A stretch of DNA of 5,810 bases from an uncultured Clostridia bacterium. GTDB lineage: Bacteria; Bacillota; Clostridia; Christensenellales; Borkfalkiaceae. Below, one piece after another: positions 1 through 5,810 of this stretch. The position numbers and the translations under genes were made by a program. Within the stretch, counting starts at the first letter, position 1. Every line of letters starts with the position of its first letter. Below the pieces are notes generated by a model. That model made no database searches. It saw only the letters and a program-made list of their open reading frames with translations, and was not told the origin of the DNA. Location: the NCBI GenBank assembly GCA_947629605.1, contig CANREK010000090.1, positions 1 to 5,810 on the forward strand, read 5' to 3'.

Positions 1-447
1 GAGCACGATGAGCGCACCCGTGTTGCTCTTGGAGAGGTTGAACACGGCCTTGGTGATGGCGTTGACGCATTCCTCGGCGAGCTGGGTCTGCTTGTCGGGC
101 GTGCCCGTGACGCGGTGCTGGTTGGCCTTGGGCGTGTTGTAGATGCCCCTCTTGATTTCCATGCCGAAGAGGAAGAGGAAGAACATCGACACGAGCCCGA
201 CGAAGAGGAAGAACCAGAGGGCGTCGATCGTCTCGGAAAAGACCGTGACGACCCCCATGCAGAGGATAAAGAAGAGATACATGGGGATAAAGCGCTTGGC
301 GTTGTTTTCGTACAACATGCGCAACACAAAGTAGATGACGATAAAGAACAAAATGAGCTCTATGATCGTGACCCATTGAAAGGGCGCAGTCTTGTACGAC
401 AAGAAAAACGATTTCAGCGCCTCGCCGATCTCTTGTACCGGTCTCAT
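1..447 (-). CDS. cdaA: Diadenylate cyclase CdaA-like, membrane type (5' part only)
   Basis: Only the first 149 codons are in view; the gene runs off the left edge. CdaA enzymes join two ATP into cyclic di-AMP at the membrane, a second messenger controlling potassium and osmolyte balance and cell-wall homeostasis. Three membrane segments are visible, at about residues 25-45, 53-71 and 77-96. They are followed by MEIKRGI, which corresponds to the PELRRAL junction of known CdaA proteins. The start of the DisA_N cyclase domain follows (ECVNAITKAVF, then NTGALIVL, matching the family's GALIVIE strand). The catalytic DGA and RHR motifs would lie outside the window, so activity cannot be judged. The start is ATG at 447 with AAGGAGG five bases upstream. 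The gene follows holA after 89 bases and has its own candidate promoter. The membrane part is divergent from textbook CdaA, so the family call rests mainly on the domain junction and the GALIVL motif. Confidence 0.87.
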   Translation of the reverse strand, partial: MRPVQEIGEALKSFFLSYKTAPFQWVTIIELILFFIVIYFVLRMLYENNAKRFIPMYLFFILCMGVVTVFSETIDALWFFLFVGLVSMFFLFLFGMEIKRGIYNTPKANQHRVTGTPDKQTQLAEECVNAITKAVFNLSKSNTGALIVL

Positions 448-452
448 CGTTG

Positions 453-459
453 CCTCCTT
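453..459 (-). promoter_or_regulatory. Ribosome binding site of cdaA
   Basis: The minus strand reads AAGGAGG here, five bases before the ATG at 447. It is a full-strength Shine-Dalgarno and fixes the cdaA start. Confidence 0.85.
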
Positions 460-496
460 CTCCCCGCGCAGGCGGAAAAATGTGGTTTCATACTAT

Positions 497-524
497 ATTA
501 TAGCGAATTTTACGGAAAAAGCAA
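497..524 (-). promoter_or_regulatory. Candidate promoter of cdaA
   Basis: On the minus strand the -10 is TATAAT (502-497). The -35 is a weak TTGCTT (524-519, three of six consensus bases), with a 16-base spacer. The predicted transcript start is near 490, giving a leader of about 43 bases that contains the strong cdaA ribosome binding site. The 448-536 gap is clearly more AT-rich than the flanking genes. No hairpin plus T-run terminator is visible after holA, so readthrough from holA probably also reaches cdaA. Confidence 0.6.
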
Positions 525-536
525 AGATTTTTGACA

Positions 537-1517
537 TTATCCGAAAAATATTTTGGCTGTGGCCGAAAAGAGAGCCCCTTTTGCCGAATATTTGCCGTTT
601 TTGGCGCCGCAGGAGAGCGCGTAGAGCTGTTCGTAGAGCTCCTTGACCCGTGCGGCCCCGAGGCGGGAGACGATCTCGCGGTTTTTCTGCACGGAATAGG
701 GCTTGACGCCGAGCACCTTTGCGGCCTCCGCATCGGAAAGGCGCATGCCCGCAAGTTCGCATAGCGTGCGGTAGTGCGACGTCAGGGCCGACAAGACTGC
801 ATATTCGTCAAACCCCTTTTCGAGCAGATCGTGCAAGATCTCGCAAAAGACGTTGCCGTTCTTGCGCGACGCCGCCTGCGTGAGTTCATAAATTTTATAT
901 TCGGTGTCCTTGGCGATGTGCTCCTCGACGACGGCCCTCGTCACCCTTCCCCCCTCGCCGAGGAGAAGGAGCAGTTTTTCGCACTCCTTGGCCATGCGGG
1001 CGGCATCGAGGTTGCAGTAGCGGACCATGAGGGAGAGCGCGTCGCCGTCCGAGGAGAGCCCCTTGCGACGGAGCATGCCGAAGAGCCAGCGCGTCAGGGT
1101 TTCCTCGCTCTCGCGGGAGCAGTCCACGAGGGTGATCCCCTTTTTCTTTCTGAGGTCCGCCGCCCCCGCCTTTTTGCCGCTGTTGACGATGAGAAGCACC
1201 GTGCTCTCACACGGTTTTTCGGCATATAAGTTCAGGATTTCCCATTCCTTCTCGGTGGGATAGAAGTCATAGACGCGGACAAGGCGGCGCTCGTCGAAAA
1301 AGGGCAAAACGGAAAGGTCGGCGCGGAAGGAGACGAGCCTGTCCCCCTTCAACGTCTCCCCCTCGACGCGGACATCGTTGAGCGTGGGCCGGGTGATGTT
1401 ACAGGCCGCCGCGATGCTCTTTACGGCATGGTCGCGGAAGTAGGTCTCCTCGCCGTCGATGAGATAGATGGGATCGAGCCCCTCTTCGAGACTTTTTGCA
1501 AGCTGGATAAACTTCAT
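537..1517 (-). CDS. holA: DNA polymerase III subunit delta (HolA)
   Basis: This encodes the delta subunit of the clamp loader, which opens the beta sliding clamp and, with delta-prime and tau/gamma, loads it onto primed DNA. The protein is 326 residues, close to the usual length. It opens with the family pattern KFIQLAKSLEEGLDPIYLIDGEE (start at residue 2, shown here in pieces: LDPIYLIDGEE around residues 14-24). Around residues 75-86 it has LPFFDERRLVRV, the conserved 'PFF..RRLV' strand-helix. A degenerate AAA+ domain without a working P-loop is normal for delta. The remainder fits the helical lid and the C-terminal collar domain. A longer reading frame reaches position 1565, but the ATG at 1517 gives the family N-terminus, so it is chosen. 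No Shine-Dalgarno precedes it. Its ATG overlaps the comEC stop as ATGA, which favours coupled translation, and a promoter sits immediately upstream. The stop is TAA at 539-537. Confidence 0.95.
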   Translation of the reverse strand: MKFIQLAKSLEEGLDPIYLIDGEETYFRDHAVKSIAAACNITRPTLNDVRVEGETLKGDRLVSFRADLSVLPFFDERRLVRVYDFYPTEKEWEILNLYAEKPCESTVLLIVNSGKKAGAADLRKKKGITLVDCSRESEETLTRWLFGMLRRKGLSSDGDALSLMVRYCNLDAARMAKECEKLLLLLGEGGRVTRAVVEEHIAKDTEYKIYELTQAASRKNGNVFCEILHDLLEKGFDEYAVLSALTSHYRTLCELAGMRLSDAEAAKVLGVKPYSVQKNREIVSRLGAARVKELYEQLYALSCGAKNGKYSAKGALFSATAKIFFG

Positions 1518-3514
1518 AGTAATAAGATTATACCATAATTCAAAAAATATTTCAAGGTCCCGCACCCCTTTTCGAGGGACAAATCGCCGTCGAGCGCGGT
1601 GGGCGCGTCATAGGAAAAGTCGAACTTTACGGCATTCCCCCGCACGAGGAGCATCAAGACGGTGTCCGTCTCGAACGTAAAGGCGAGTTCGCCCTCCGAA
1701 AACTGTTTGCCGTAGATGACGTCCGTCTCCTTGAAGCCGTCCGCCCCTTCCCGCAGACAGTAGACGCGCTCGGCGCCCGTGAATGCCGCGATGTTGCGCG
1801 TTCTCCCCTGCGCCTCGGCAAGCACGACGGCCGCGTCGATGTCCCCCGTATGGCGGGCGAGGTACTCCTTGCACGTTTTGAGGTCCACGTCGCCGCCGAC
1901 GATGAGCACGCCCGTGTCGTCGCACCGCACGAGGGCGAGCATCTGCTCCTCCGAACCCGTGATGTCGATGACGACGCCGCCGAAGAGGCAATTTTCGGCG
2001 ACGAGACAGAGGGAGAAGAGGACAACGGCGATCCCGACGGCCATGCCCCGCACGGGAAGGCGGAGACGGACCCGCTCGGTCGCATAGAGACAGGCGCAGA
2101 GGCACACGACGCCCGCGCTCCCGAAGGCAAACCCCGTGAGCACATAGCCGAAGTCCGCCGCCGCAAACAGAAAGAGCAGGGCGGAGAAAATTCCCCTCGG
2201 AAAGAGGAGAAAAAAGGCCGCCGCGGGCGGGATGACGAGGGAGAACAGCGTGCAGAGGAGCAGCGTCAGAAAGGCGAAGGGCAGAAGAGGCACGATGACG
2301 AGATTGAGCGCGAGCCCCCACACGGCGAAGTAGCCGAACGCTTCGATGACGATGGGAAAGGTAAAGAGCTGAACGGAGAGACTTGCGGAGAGGTAATCCC
2401 CCAAAAAACGCGGGATATGTGCGCGTTTTGAGGCCTTTGCGAGCGGCCGCGAGAGCATTCCCGAGAAGAGCGCGAGGCCGATGCAGGCGCCGAAGGAGAG
2501 GCGGAATCCCACGGAGAGCCACTGCGCGGGCAGAAAGAGAAGCACCGAGACCCCCGCGAGGGAGACGGAGTTGATTAGGTCGGCCTTCCGCCCCGTAAAC
2601 GTGTTGACGCTGAGGGCGACGCACATGATGAGGGCGCGGAGCGCAGAGACCGACCATCCGCACAGGGCACAGTAGAGCGTACAGACGGCGATGGCGGGAA
2701 GAGAGGCGTACTTCTTCATGGGGCGGCAAAGGAGCAGGACCGCGCCGTACAGAATGCCGATATGCAGGCCCGAAACGGCGAAGATATGTGCGATCCCGCC
2801 GCTCCGCACCGCCGTCATGAACCCGCTGTCGACCATGCGGGAATTGCCCGTCAGGAGGGCGTAGGAGATGTACCCCTCTTCCCCGCCCATAACGTCCTTC
2901 ATGCGGTCGAAAATGGTCGCATTCAGAAAGAGCAGCGGATGAAACCCGCGCTCGCCCTCTTCATAGGTGTCCGCGGTGGCGACGTAGCGGATGTTGTTGA
3001 CGAAAAAGTAGGAATCTTCCGTGCCCGTGGGGAGCGGCGAACGCTTGACCTCGGCCGTAAAGCTCACCCGATCCCCGGGGCGAACGTCCTCCGTCGTGAG
3101 CGTCGCCGAAAGTTTGCCGCGCACGCTCTCGCCGCCGAGGCGGACATCTTTGAGCTCCACTTCCGAGTAGCCGTCGTCGAGGACAAGGAGGGAGACGGTG
3201 CCCTCCACGGCGTATTCTCCCGCCGCCTTGCCCGAGAGATAGTTCTCCGTGTAGATGTGGATCCCCGCCGTTCCCGCCGCCGCAAAGACCGTAAACAAGC
3301 ACATAAGTGCGATTATTTTGCGTTTTGAGAAGGGAAACAGGGCAAGCGGAAGGAAGCAGAAGAGGAACAAAAAATCGGAGGGCACGAGCCCGCCGAAGCG
3401 AATGCGGCAATACAAAAATATGCCGAAGGAGATGCCGAGCGCCGCGATGAGAAGCGGCCGAAAATTGATGCGCGGCAGGCGCGGAAAGTCGGATTTTTCG
3501 TCTTTTTCCGTCAT
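1514..3514 (-). CDS. comEC: ComEC/Rec2 family DNA-uptake channel protein with degenerate C-terminal domain
   Basis: ComEC is the inner-membrane channel that passes single-stranded DNA into the cytoplasm during natural transformation. The protein is 666 residues from the ATG at 3514, a little shorter than the 700-800 typical of full forms. Three hydrophobic segments lie near residues 18-84 (DUF4131-type region). A beta-rich soluble OB-like region follows (about 98-190). The polytopic Competence domain spans about 210-505, with the hallmark HIFAVSGLHIGI at 243-254. The C-terminal region (about 513-666) sits where the metallo-beta-lactamase-like domain belongs. However, the usual DVGQGDA is replaced by DITGSEEQ (517-524), and no THxDxDH-type metal site is visible (VVLAEAQGRT at 563-572 instead). 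The chosen ATG has GGAGG six bases upstream; a GTG at 3529 in frame lies on top of that site and is rejected. The gene ends as ATGA with holA. Whether it still supports transformation cannot be told; the family call is firm. Confidence 0.94.
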   Translation of the reverse strand: MTEKDEKSDFPRLPRINFRPLLIAALGISFGIFLYCRIRFGGLVPSDFLFLFCFLPLALFPFSKRKIIALMCLFTVFAAAGTAGIHIYTENYLSGKAAGEYAVEGTVSLLVLDDGYSEVELKDVRLGGESVRGKLSATLTTEDVRPGDRVSFTAEVKRSPLPTGTEDSYFFVNNIRYVATADTYEEGERGFHPLLFLNATIFDRMKDVMGGEEGYISYALLTGNSRMVDSGFMTAVRSGGIAHIFAVSGLHIGILYGAVLLLCRPMKKYASLPAIAVCTLYCALCGWSVSALRALIMCVALSVNTFTGRKADLINSVSLAGVSVLLFLPAQWLSVGFRLSFGACIGLALFSGMLSRPLAKASKRAHIPRFLGDYLSASLSVQLFTFPIVIEAFGYFAVWGLALNLVIVPLLPFAFLTLLLCTLFSLVIPPAAAFFLLFPRGIFSALLFLFAAADFGYVLTGFAFGSAGVVCLCACLYATERVRLRLPVRGMAVGIAVVLFSLCLVAENCLFGGVVIDITGSEEQMLALVRCDDTGVLIVGGDVDLKTCKEYLARHTGDIDAAVVLAEAQGRTRNIAAFTGAERVYCLREGADGFKETDVIYGKQFSEGELAFTFETDTVLMLLVRGNAVKFDFSYDAPTALDGDLSLEKGCGTLKYFLNYGIILLL
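1527..1555 (-). promoter_or_regulatory. Extended -10 promoter for holA inside the 3' end of comEC
   Basis: The minus strand reads TTGAAA (1555-1550), a 17-base spacer, then TATAAT (1532-1527) preceded by TGG, an extended -10. The predicted transcript start is near 1520, only about three bases before the holA ATG at 1517. The element is read through as the last codons of comEC, where rare-looking codons (ATA, TTA, TTA, CTA) cluster in an otherwise GC-rich gene. This suggests the bases are kept for the promoter. The match is strong, but activity is inferred. Confidence 0.7.
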
Positions 3515-3520
3515 TTTTCC

Positions 3521-3525
3521 CCTCC
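3521..3525 (-). promoter_or_regulatory. Ribosome binding site that sets the comEC start
   Basis: The minus strand reads GGAGG, within GCGGAGGGG, six bases before the ATG at 3514. It decides in favour of this ATG over the in-frame GTG at 3529, which overlaps this site and lacks one of its own. Confidence 0.85.
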
Positions 3526-3545
3526 GCACTCAAAGTTTTGCCATA

Positions 3546-3574
3546 ATTATACTTTATTTGCCGAAACCTGTCAA
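3546..3574 (-). promoter_or_regulatory. Consensus sigma-A promoter of comEC
   Basis: On the minus strand this is TTGACA (3574-3569), a 17-base spacer, then TATAAT (3551-3546): a perfect consensus. The predicted start is an A near 3539, giving a leader of about 25 bases. Upstream, at about 3575-3594, T-rich tracts (seven Ts, then GCTG, then four Ts) resemble an UP element. A consensus housekeeping promoter suggests comEC is expressed constitutively rather than only under a competence regulator. Confidence 0.85.
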
Positions 3575-3637
3575 CCAAAACAGCAAAAAAAGTTTACCCC
3601 GTTCTCCTTTTTCACGCAAATTTCGGGCAAAGGGGGC

Positions 3638-3666
3638 TTGCCAGAATGCGGAAATCATGGTATAAT
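3638..3666 (+). promoter_or_regulatory. Extended -10 promoter of the DUF4011 helicase gene
   Basis: TTGCCA (3638-3643), a 17-base spacer and TATAAT (3661-3666) preceded by TGG (3658-3660), an extended -10. The predicted start is near 3673, giving a leader of about 29 bases. The ten bases ATGGTATAAT are identical to those at the holA promoter. The ribosome binding site of the gene is weak (CAGG ending at 3695, six bases before the ATG), so transcription may be strong while initiation is modest. Confidence 0.8.
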
Positions 3667-3701
3667 ATGGGAGAAAAAACAACATAATTTTCAGGTTCAG
3701 A

Positions 3702-5810
3702 ATGGCAAAAACGGAAAAAGAAAATTTCATCACCGTGACGGCGAACTTTCCCGCCTATGCGGGCTATGCGGATCACTATTTTTCGACGCCCGCATCCCTC
3801 ATCATCCACAGCGACCTTGCGGAAGATGTCACCCTCACGGCAAAACTCACCTCGGACAGCGGGCTCTTTGTCTTTTTCGAGAAAGAGGTCTCCGTCCCCT
3901 ACGAGAGCACGGTGGAACTCCCCGCCGAGGGGATCTTCAACCCCGTGTTCCTCTCCGAATGCACCTCCGTCGTGCCCTGCAAGGCAAAGGCGGAGATCTT
4001 CTTGCACGGAAAGTCCGTCGCCTCGACGGAGATCGAGCTCACGGCGCTGCCCTTTGATTGGTGGGAGGGAATGCGAGGCAATCCCGAACATCTCGCCCGC
4101 TACGTCCGTCCGCACATGCCCTCCTGCGCCTCTGTTTTGCTCGAAGCGGGCAACCGTCTCAAAGTTTGGGGGAGCGACCACTCCAACGGCTACGAAAACT
4201 GCGACAGAAACAGCATCCGCAGCGTGCTTGCGGCCATCTTTGCCGTCATCAAGGGGAAATCCATCGAGCGGGCGGGCGACATCGACACGACCGCGCCCCT
4301 CTCCTGCATGCGCGAGAGGCTGATCGAGGACAGGCGGGCGACGGCCATGGAACTTGCCGTGTTCGTCTGCTCCTGTCTCGAAGGGGCGGGGCTTCACCCC
4401 GTTCTCGCCCTCGGCGATAGGGATGTCGCGGTGGGCGTCTGGCTGTACGAGACCTGCTTTTTGGACAGCGTCTCCGACGACAGGGAGACCGTGGAAAAAT
4501 ACATCTCCGACGGCATCAACAACCTCGCCTTTTTCGATGCGGATGACCTCTTCTCCGACAAAAAGGGCGCCTACGTCGTCGCCGAAACGCACTTTAAGAC
4601 CAAGCTCGAAAAGGGGAAATTTACCGTCTTTACGGACATCCGCCGCTGCCGTCTCGGCGGCATTTACCCCTGCCCCTCGCGCGAAAAAGGCGCAAACGGG
4701 TACGAAATTTTTAAGGAAGAGGAGACGTCGGGGGACAGAGCGCCCGCGCCCCTTCCCGAACTCAGAAAGCAGGAGACGGCGGCAACGGGGAGCGAAAAAT
4801 GGGAGCGGCGGCTGCTCGATCTCTCGGGCAAAAACGCGCTTTTGAACTTCACCGGCAAAAACGCCCTGCATCTCGTGAGCGGCGGGGCCGATGAACTTCT
4901 CTTTGTGGCAACTTCCGCGCCCCTGCGCCTTGCGGGCGGCGACAAGGAGACGGAGCCCTTCGGCGCCAAGGCCGAGGGTCAGAAGCGCGAACTCATCCGT
5001 CTCGAACAGGACCAAGGCCTCCTCCGCGCCTACGCCTCCCCCGAAGAGGTCAACGACACCGCCATGCGGCTTCTCCGCCGCAACCGCACGGCCGAAGAGG
5101 AAACGGGCGCCAGCATTCTCTATCTCGCGCTCGGGTTCCTCTCCTACACGACCAAGGAGGGCGTCTCCCGCATCGCACCGCTCATGCTCATTCCCGCCTC
5201 CCTCAAACGGCAAAAGGGCGTAGATGCGTGCATTCTCTGCGCCGAGGGGAAGGAGCGCTTCATCAACGCCACTCTGCTCGAATTCCTCAAACGGGAATTC
5301 GGCATCGACATGCGGGGGCTCGGCGGCAACTTGAAGCCGAGCGAGGCCTTCTCCGTCGTCCGCGCCGAGACGGCCAAGATGAAGGGCTGGAAGGTCTTTG
5401 AAGATGCATATCTGTCCGTTTTTTCCTTCGAGCGCTTCCTTCTTTGGAACGATCTGCGCCGCTCCTATGAGGAATTCGGCAAGAACAAACTCTTTTCGGC
5501 CCTCAAAGAGGGCAGCTACACGCGGGAAGCCGTCACCTGTCCCAACGAGGATGTGGCCGATCCGAGCAAATATTATATTCCTCTCCCCACCGACAGCTCG
5601 CAGTTCTCGGCCGTCGCCCTCTCCGACACGGGGGAGAGCTTTGTGCTCCACGGCCCTCCCGGCACGGGCAAGAGCCAAACGATCGCAAACATCATCGCAA
5701 ATGCCCTCGCCAAGGGCAAAAAAGTGCTCTTTGTTGCCGAAAAACGGGCGGCGCTCGACGTCGTAAAGAAGCGTCTCGACGGCGTGGGGCTCGGCGACTT
5801 CTGCCTCGAA
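3702..5810 (+). CDS. DUF4011 / COG1112-type superfamily 1 helicase-like protein (5' part only)
   Basis: 703 codons are open from the ATG at 3702 to the right edge; relatives are often over 1,500 residues, so much of the protein is missing. Residues 8-115 form a beta-rich, Ig-like stretch, followed by WWEGMRGNPEHLARYVRPH (120-138), which matches the 'W.G....PELLAAFV.PN' segment of the family. Residues about 140-325 resemble the transglutaminase/papain-like region of these proteins (ELAVFVCSCLEGAGLHP at 217-233, VGVWL at 244-248), but the expected Cys and His are replaced by A215 and D241. DUF4011 follows, from KWERRLLDLSGKNALLNF (366-383) to about 600. Then come DSSQ (631-634), the Walker A GPPGTGKSQT (651-660), and VLFVAEKRAALDVV with GLGDFCLE (675-703). 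These are hallmarks of the family's helicase core. Relatives usually add helicase motifs II-VI and often DUF3320 or a Vsr/DUF559-like nuclease, none of which can be seen here. The substrate and role are unknown; defence or nucleic-acid processing is inference. It stands alone, divergent from comEC. Confidence 0.88.
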   Translation, partial: MAKTEKENFITVTANFPAYAGYADHYFSTPASLIIHSDLAEDVTLTAKLTSDSGLFVFFEKEVSVPYESTVELPAEGIFNPVFLSECTSVVPCKAKAEIFLHGKSVASTEIELTALPFDWWEGMRGNPEHLARYVRPHMPSCASVLLEAGNRLKVWGSDHSNGYENCDRNSIRSVLAAIFAVIKGKSIERAGDIDTTAPLSCMRERLIEDRRATAMELAVFVCSCLEGAGLHPVLALGDRDVAVGVWLYETCFLDSVSDDRETVEKYISDGINNLAFFDADDLFSDKKGAYVVAETHFKTKLEKGKFTVFTDIRRCRLGGIYPCPSREKGANGYEIFKEEETSGDRAPAPLPELRKQETAATGSEKWERRLLDLSGKNALLNFTGKNALHLVSGGADELLFVATSAPLRLAGGDKETEPFGAKAEGQKRELIRLEQDQGLLRAYASPEEVNDTAMRLLRRNRTAEEETGASILYLALGFLSYTTKEGVSRIAPLMLIPASLKRQKGVDACILCAEGKERFINATLLEFLKREFGIDMRGLGGNLKPSEAFSVVRAETAKMKGWKVFEDAYLSVFSFERFLLWNDLRRSYEEFGKNKLFSALKEGSYTREAVTCPNEDVADPSKYYIPLPTDSSQFSAVALSDTGESFVLHGPPGTGKSQTIANIIANALAKGKKVLFVAEKRAALDVVKKRLDGVGLGDFCLE

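Larger units (their letters stand above)
3515..3701. other. Divergent intergenic region between comEC and the helicase gene
   Basis: This 187-base AT-rich gap carries two back-to-back promoters, one for comEC and one for the rightward helicase gene. Their -35 boxes are separated by about 63 bases (3575-3637). I see no tRNA, no small ORF with a convincing ribosome binding site, no terminator hairpin and no clear inverted repeat that would mark an operator. Confidence 0.7.

Noticed and set aside
115..534. A rightward 139-codon frame rich in Glu, opposite cdaA
   Set aside because: The acidic runs are the reverse complement of Phe/Leu codons in the third membrane segment of CdaA. It has no ribosome binding site or domain.
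448..536. Possible terminator or riboswitch in the holA-cdaA gap (for example a c-di-AMP ydaO-type element)
   Set aside because: The gap is only 89 bases and most of it is promoter. No GC-rich hairpin followed by a T-run and no conserved riboswitch core can be seen.
1518..1565. Upstream extension of holA by 16 residues to 1565
   Set aside because: The extension lies inside comEC and the promoter, adds no family sequence, and the predicted transcript start is downstream of it. The ATG at 1517 gives the normal HolA N-terminus.
1608..2729. A 373-codon frame on the same strand as comEC, shifted
   Set aside because: It is very rich in Arg, Pro and His, as expected from an off-frame reading of GC-rich DNA. 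The comEC frame explains the region with membrane segments and the HIFAVSGLHIGI motif.
3515..3529. GTG start for comEC at 3529
   Set aside because: This GTG would lie across the GGAGG at 3521-3525 and has no binding site of its own. The ATG at 3514 is correctly spaced from it.
3612..5678. A 688-codon open frame on the minus strand opposite the helicase gene
   Set aside because: It lies in exact codon register with the sense gene, so it stays open simply because the sense gene avoids TTA, CTA and TCA codons. The sense frame has clear DUF4011 and Walker A motifs; the antisense protein has no recognisable domain and a shadow-like composition.
1..5810. Insertion sequence, CRISPR array, tRNA or att-site signals
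   Set aside because: I saw no transposase motifs, no regularly spaced repeats, no cloverleaf with a T-loop, and no direct repeats flanking the helicase gene within the window.

Overview
The window looks like chromosomal DNA from a GC-rich member of the Bacillota, most likely an uncultured Clostridia lineage. The reasons are AGGAGG-type ribosome binding sites, near-consensus sigma-A promoters in AT-rich gaps, a membrane-type diadenylate cyclase, and a comEC-holA pair, an order common in Firmicutes. The exact lineage cannot be fixed from this sequence; a Christensenellales-like gut clade is only a guess.

Layout: three genes read leftward and one reads rightward. In the leftward transcription order they are comEC (3514 down to 1514), holA (1517 down to 537, sharing ATGA with comEC) and cdaA (447 to the left edge, cut off inside its cyclase domain). 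From 3702 rightwards runs a large superfamily 1 helicase-like gene of the DUF4011 / COG1112 type, cut off by the right edge after 703 codons, just past its Walker A motif. The only non-coding stretches are 448-536 and 3515-3701. Each holds promoter sequence, and no intrinsic terminator is visible in either.

Four promoters can be read. comEC has a perfect TTGACA-17-TATAAT. The helicase has TTGCCA-17-TATAAT with an extended -10. holA has TTGAAA-17-TATAAT with the same extended -10, placed inside the 3' end of comEC so that the transcript would start only about 3 bases before the holA ATG. cdaA has a clear -10 with a weak -35.

Functionally, comEC (DNA uptake channel), holA (clamp-loader delta subunit) and cdaA (c-di-AMP synthesis) are core genes that sit together but do not form one pathway. 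The divergent helicase is the accessory-looking gene. Its architecture is a beta-rich N-terminal region, a transglutaminase/papain-like region, DUF4011 and then the helicase P-loop. This matches large proteins often discussed as genome-defence or nucleic-acid-processing factors, but no partner genes are in view. The two most notable points are the apparent loss of the catalytic Cys and His in the transglutaminase-like region, and the apparent loss of the metal-binding motif in the C-terminal domain of ComEC.
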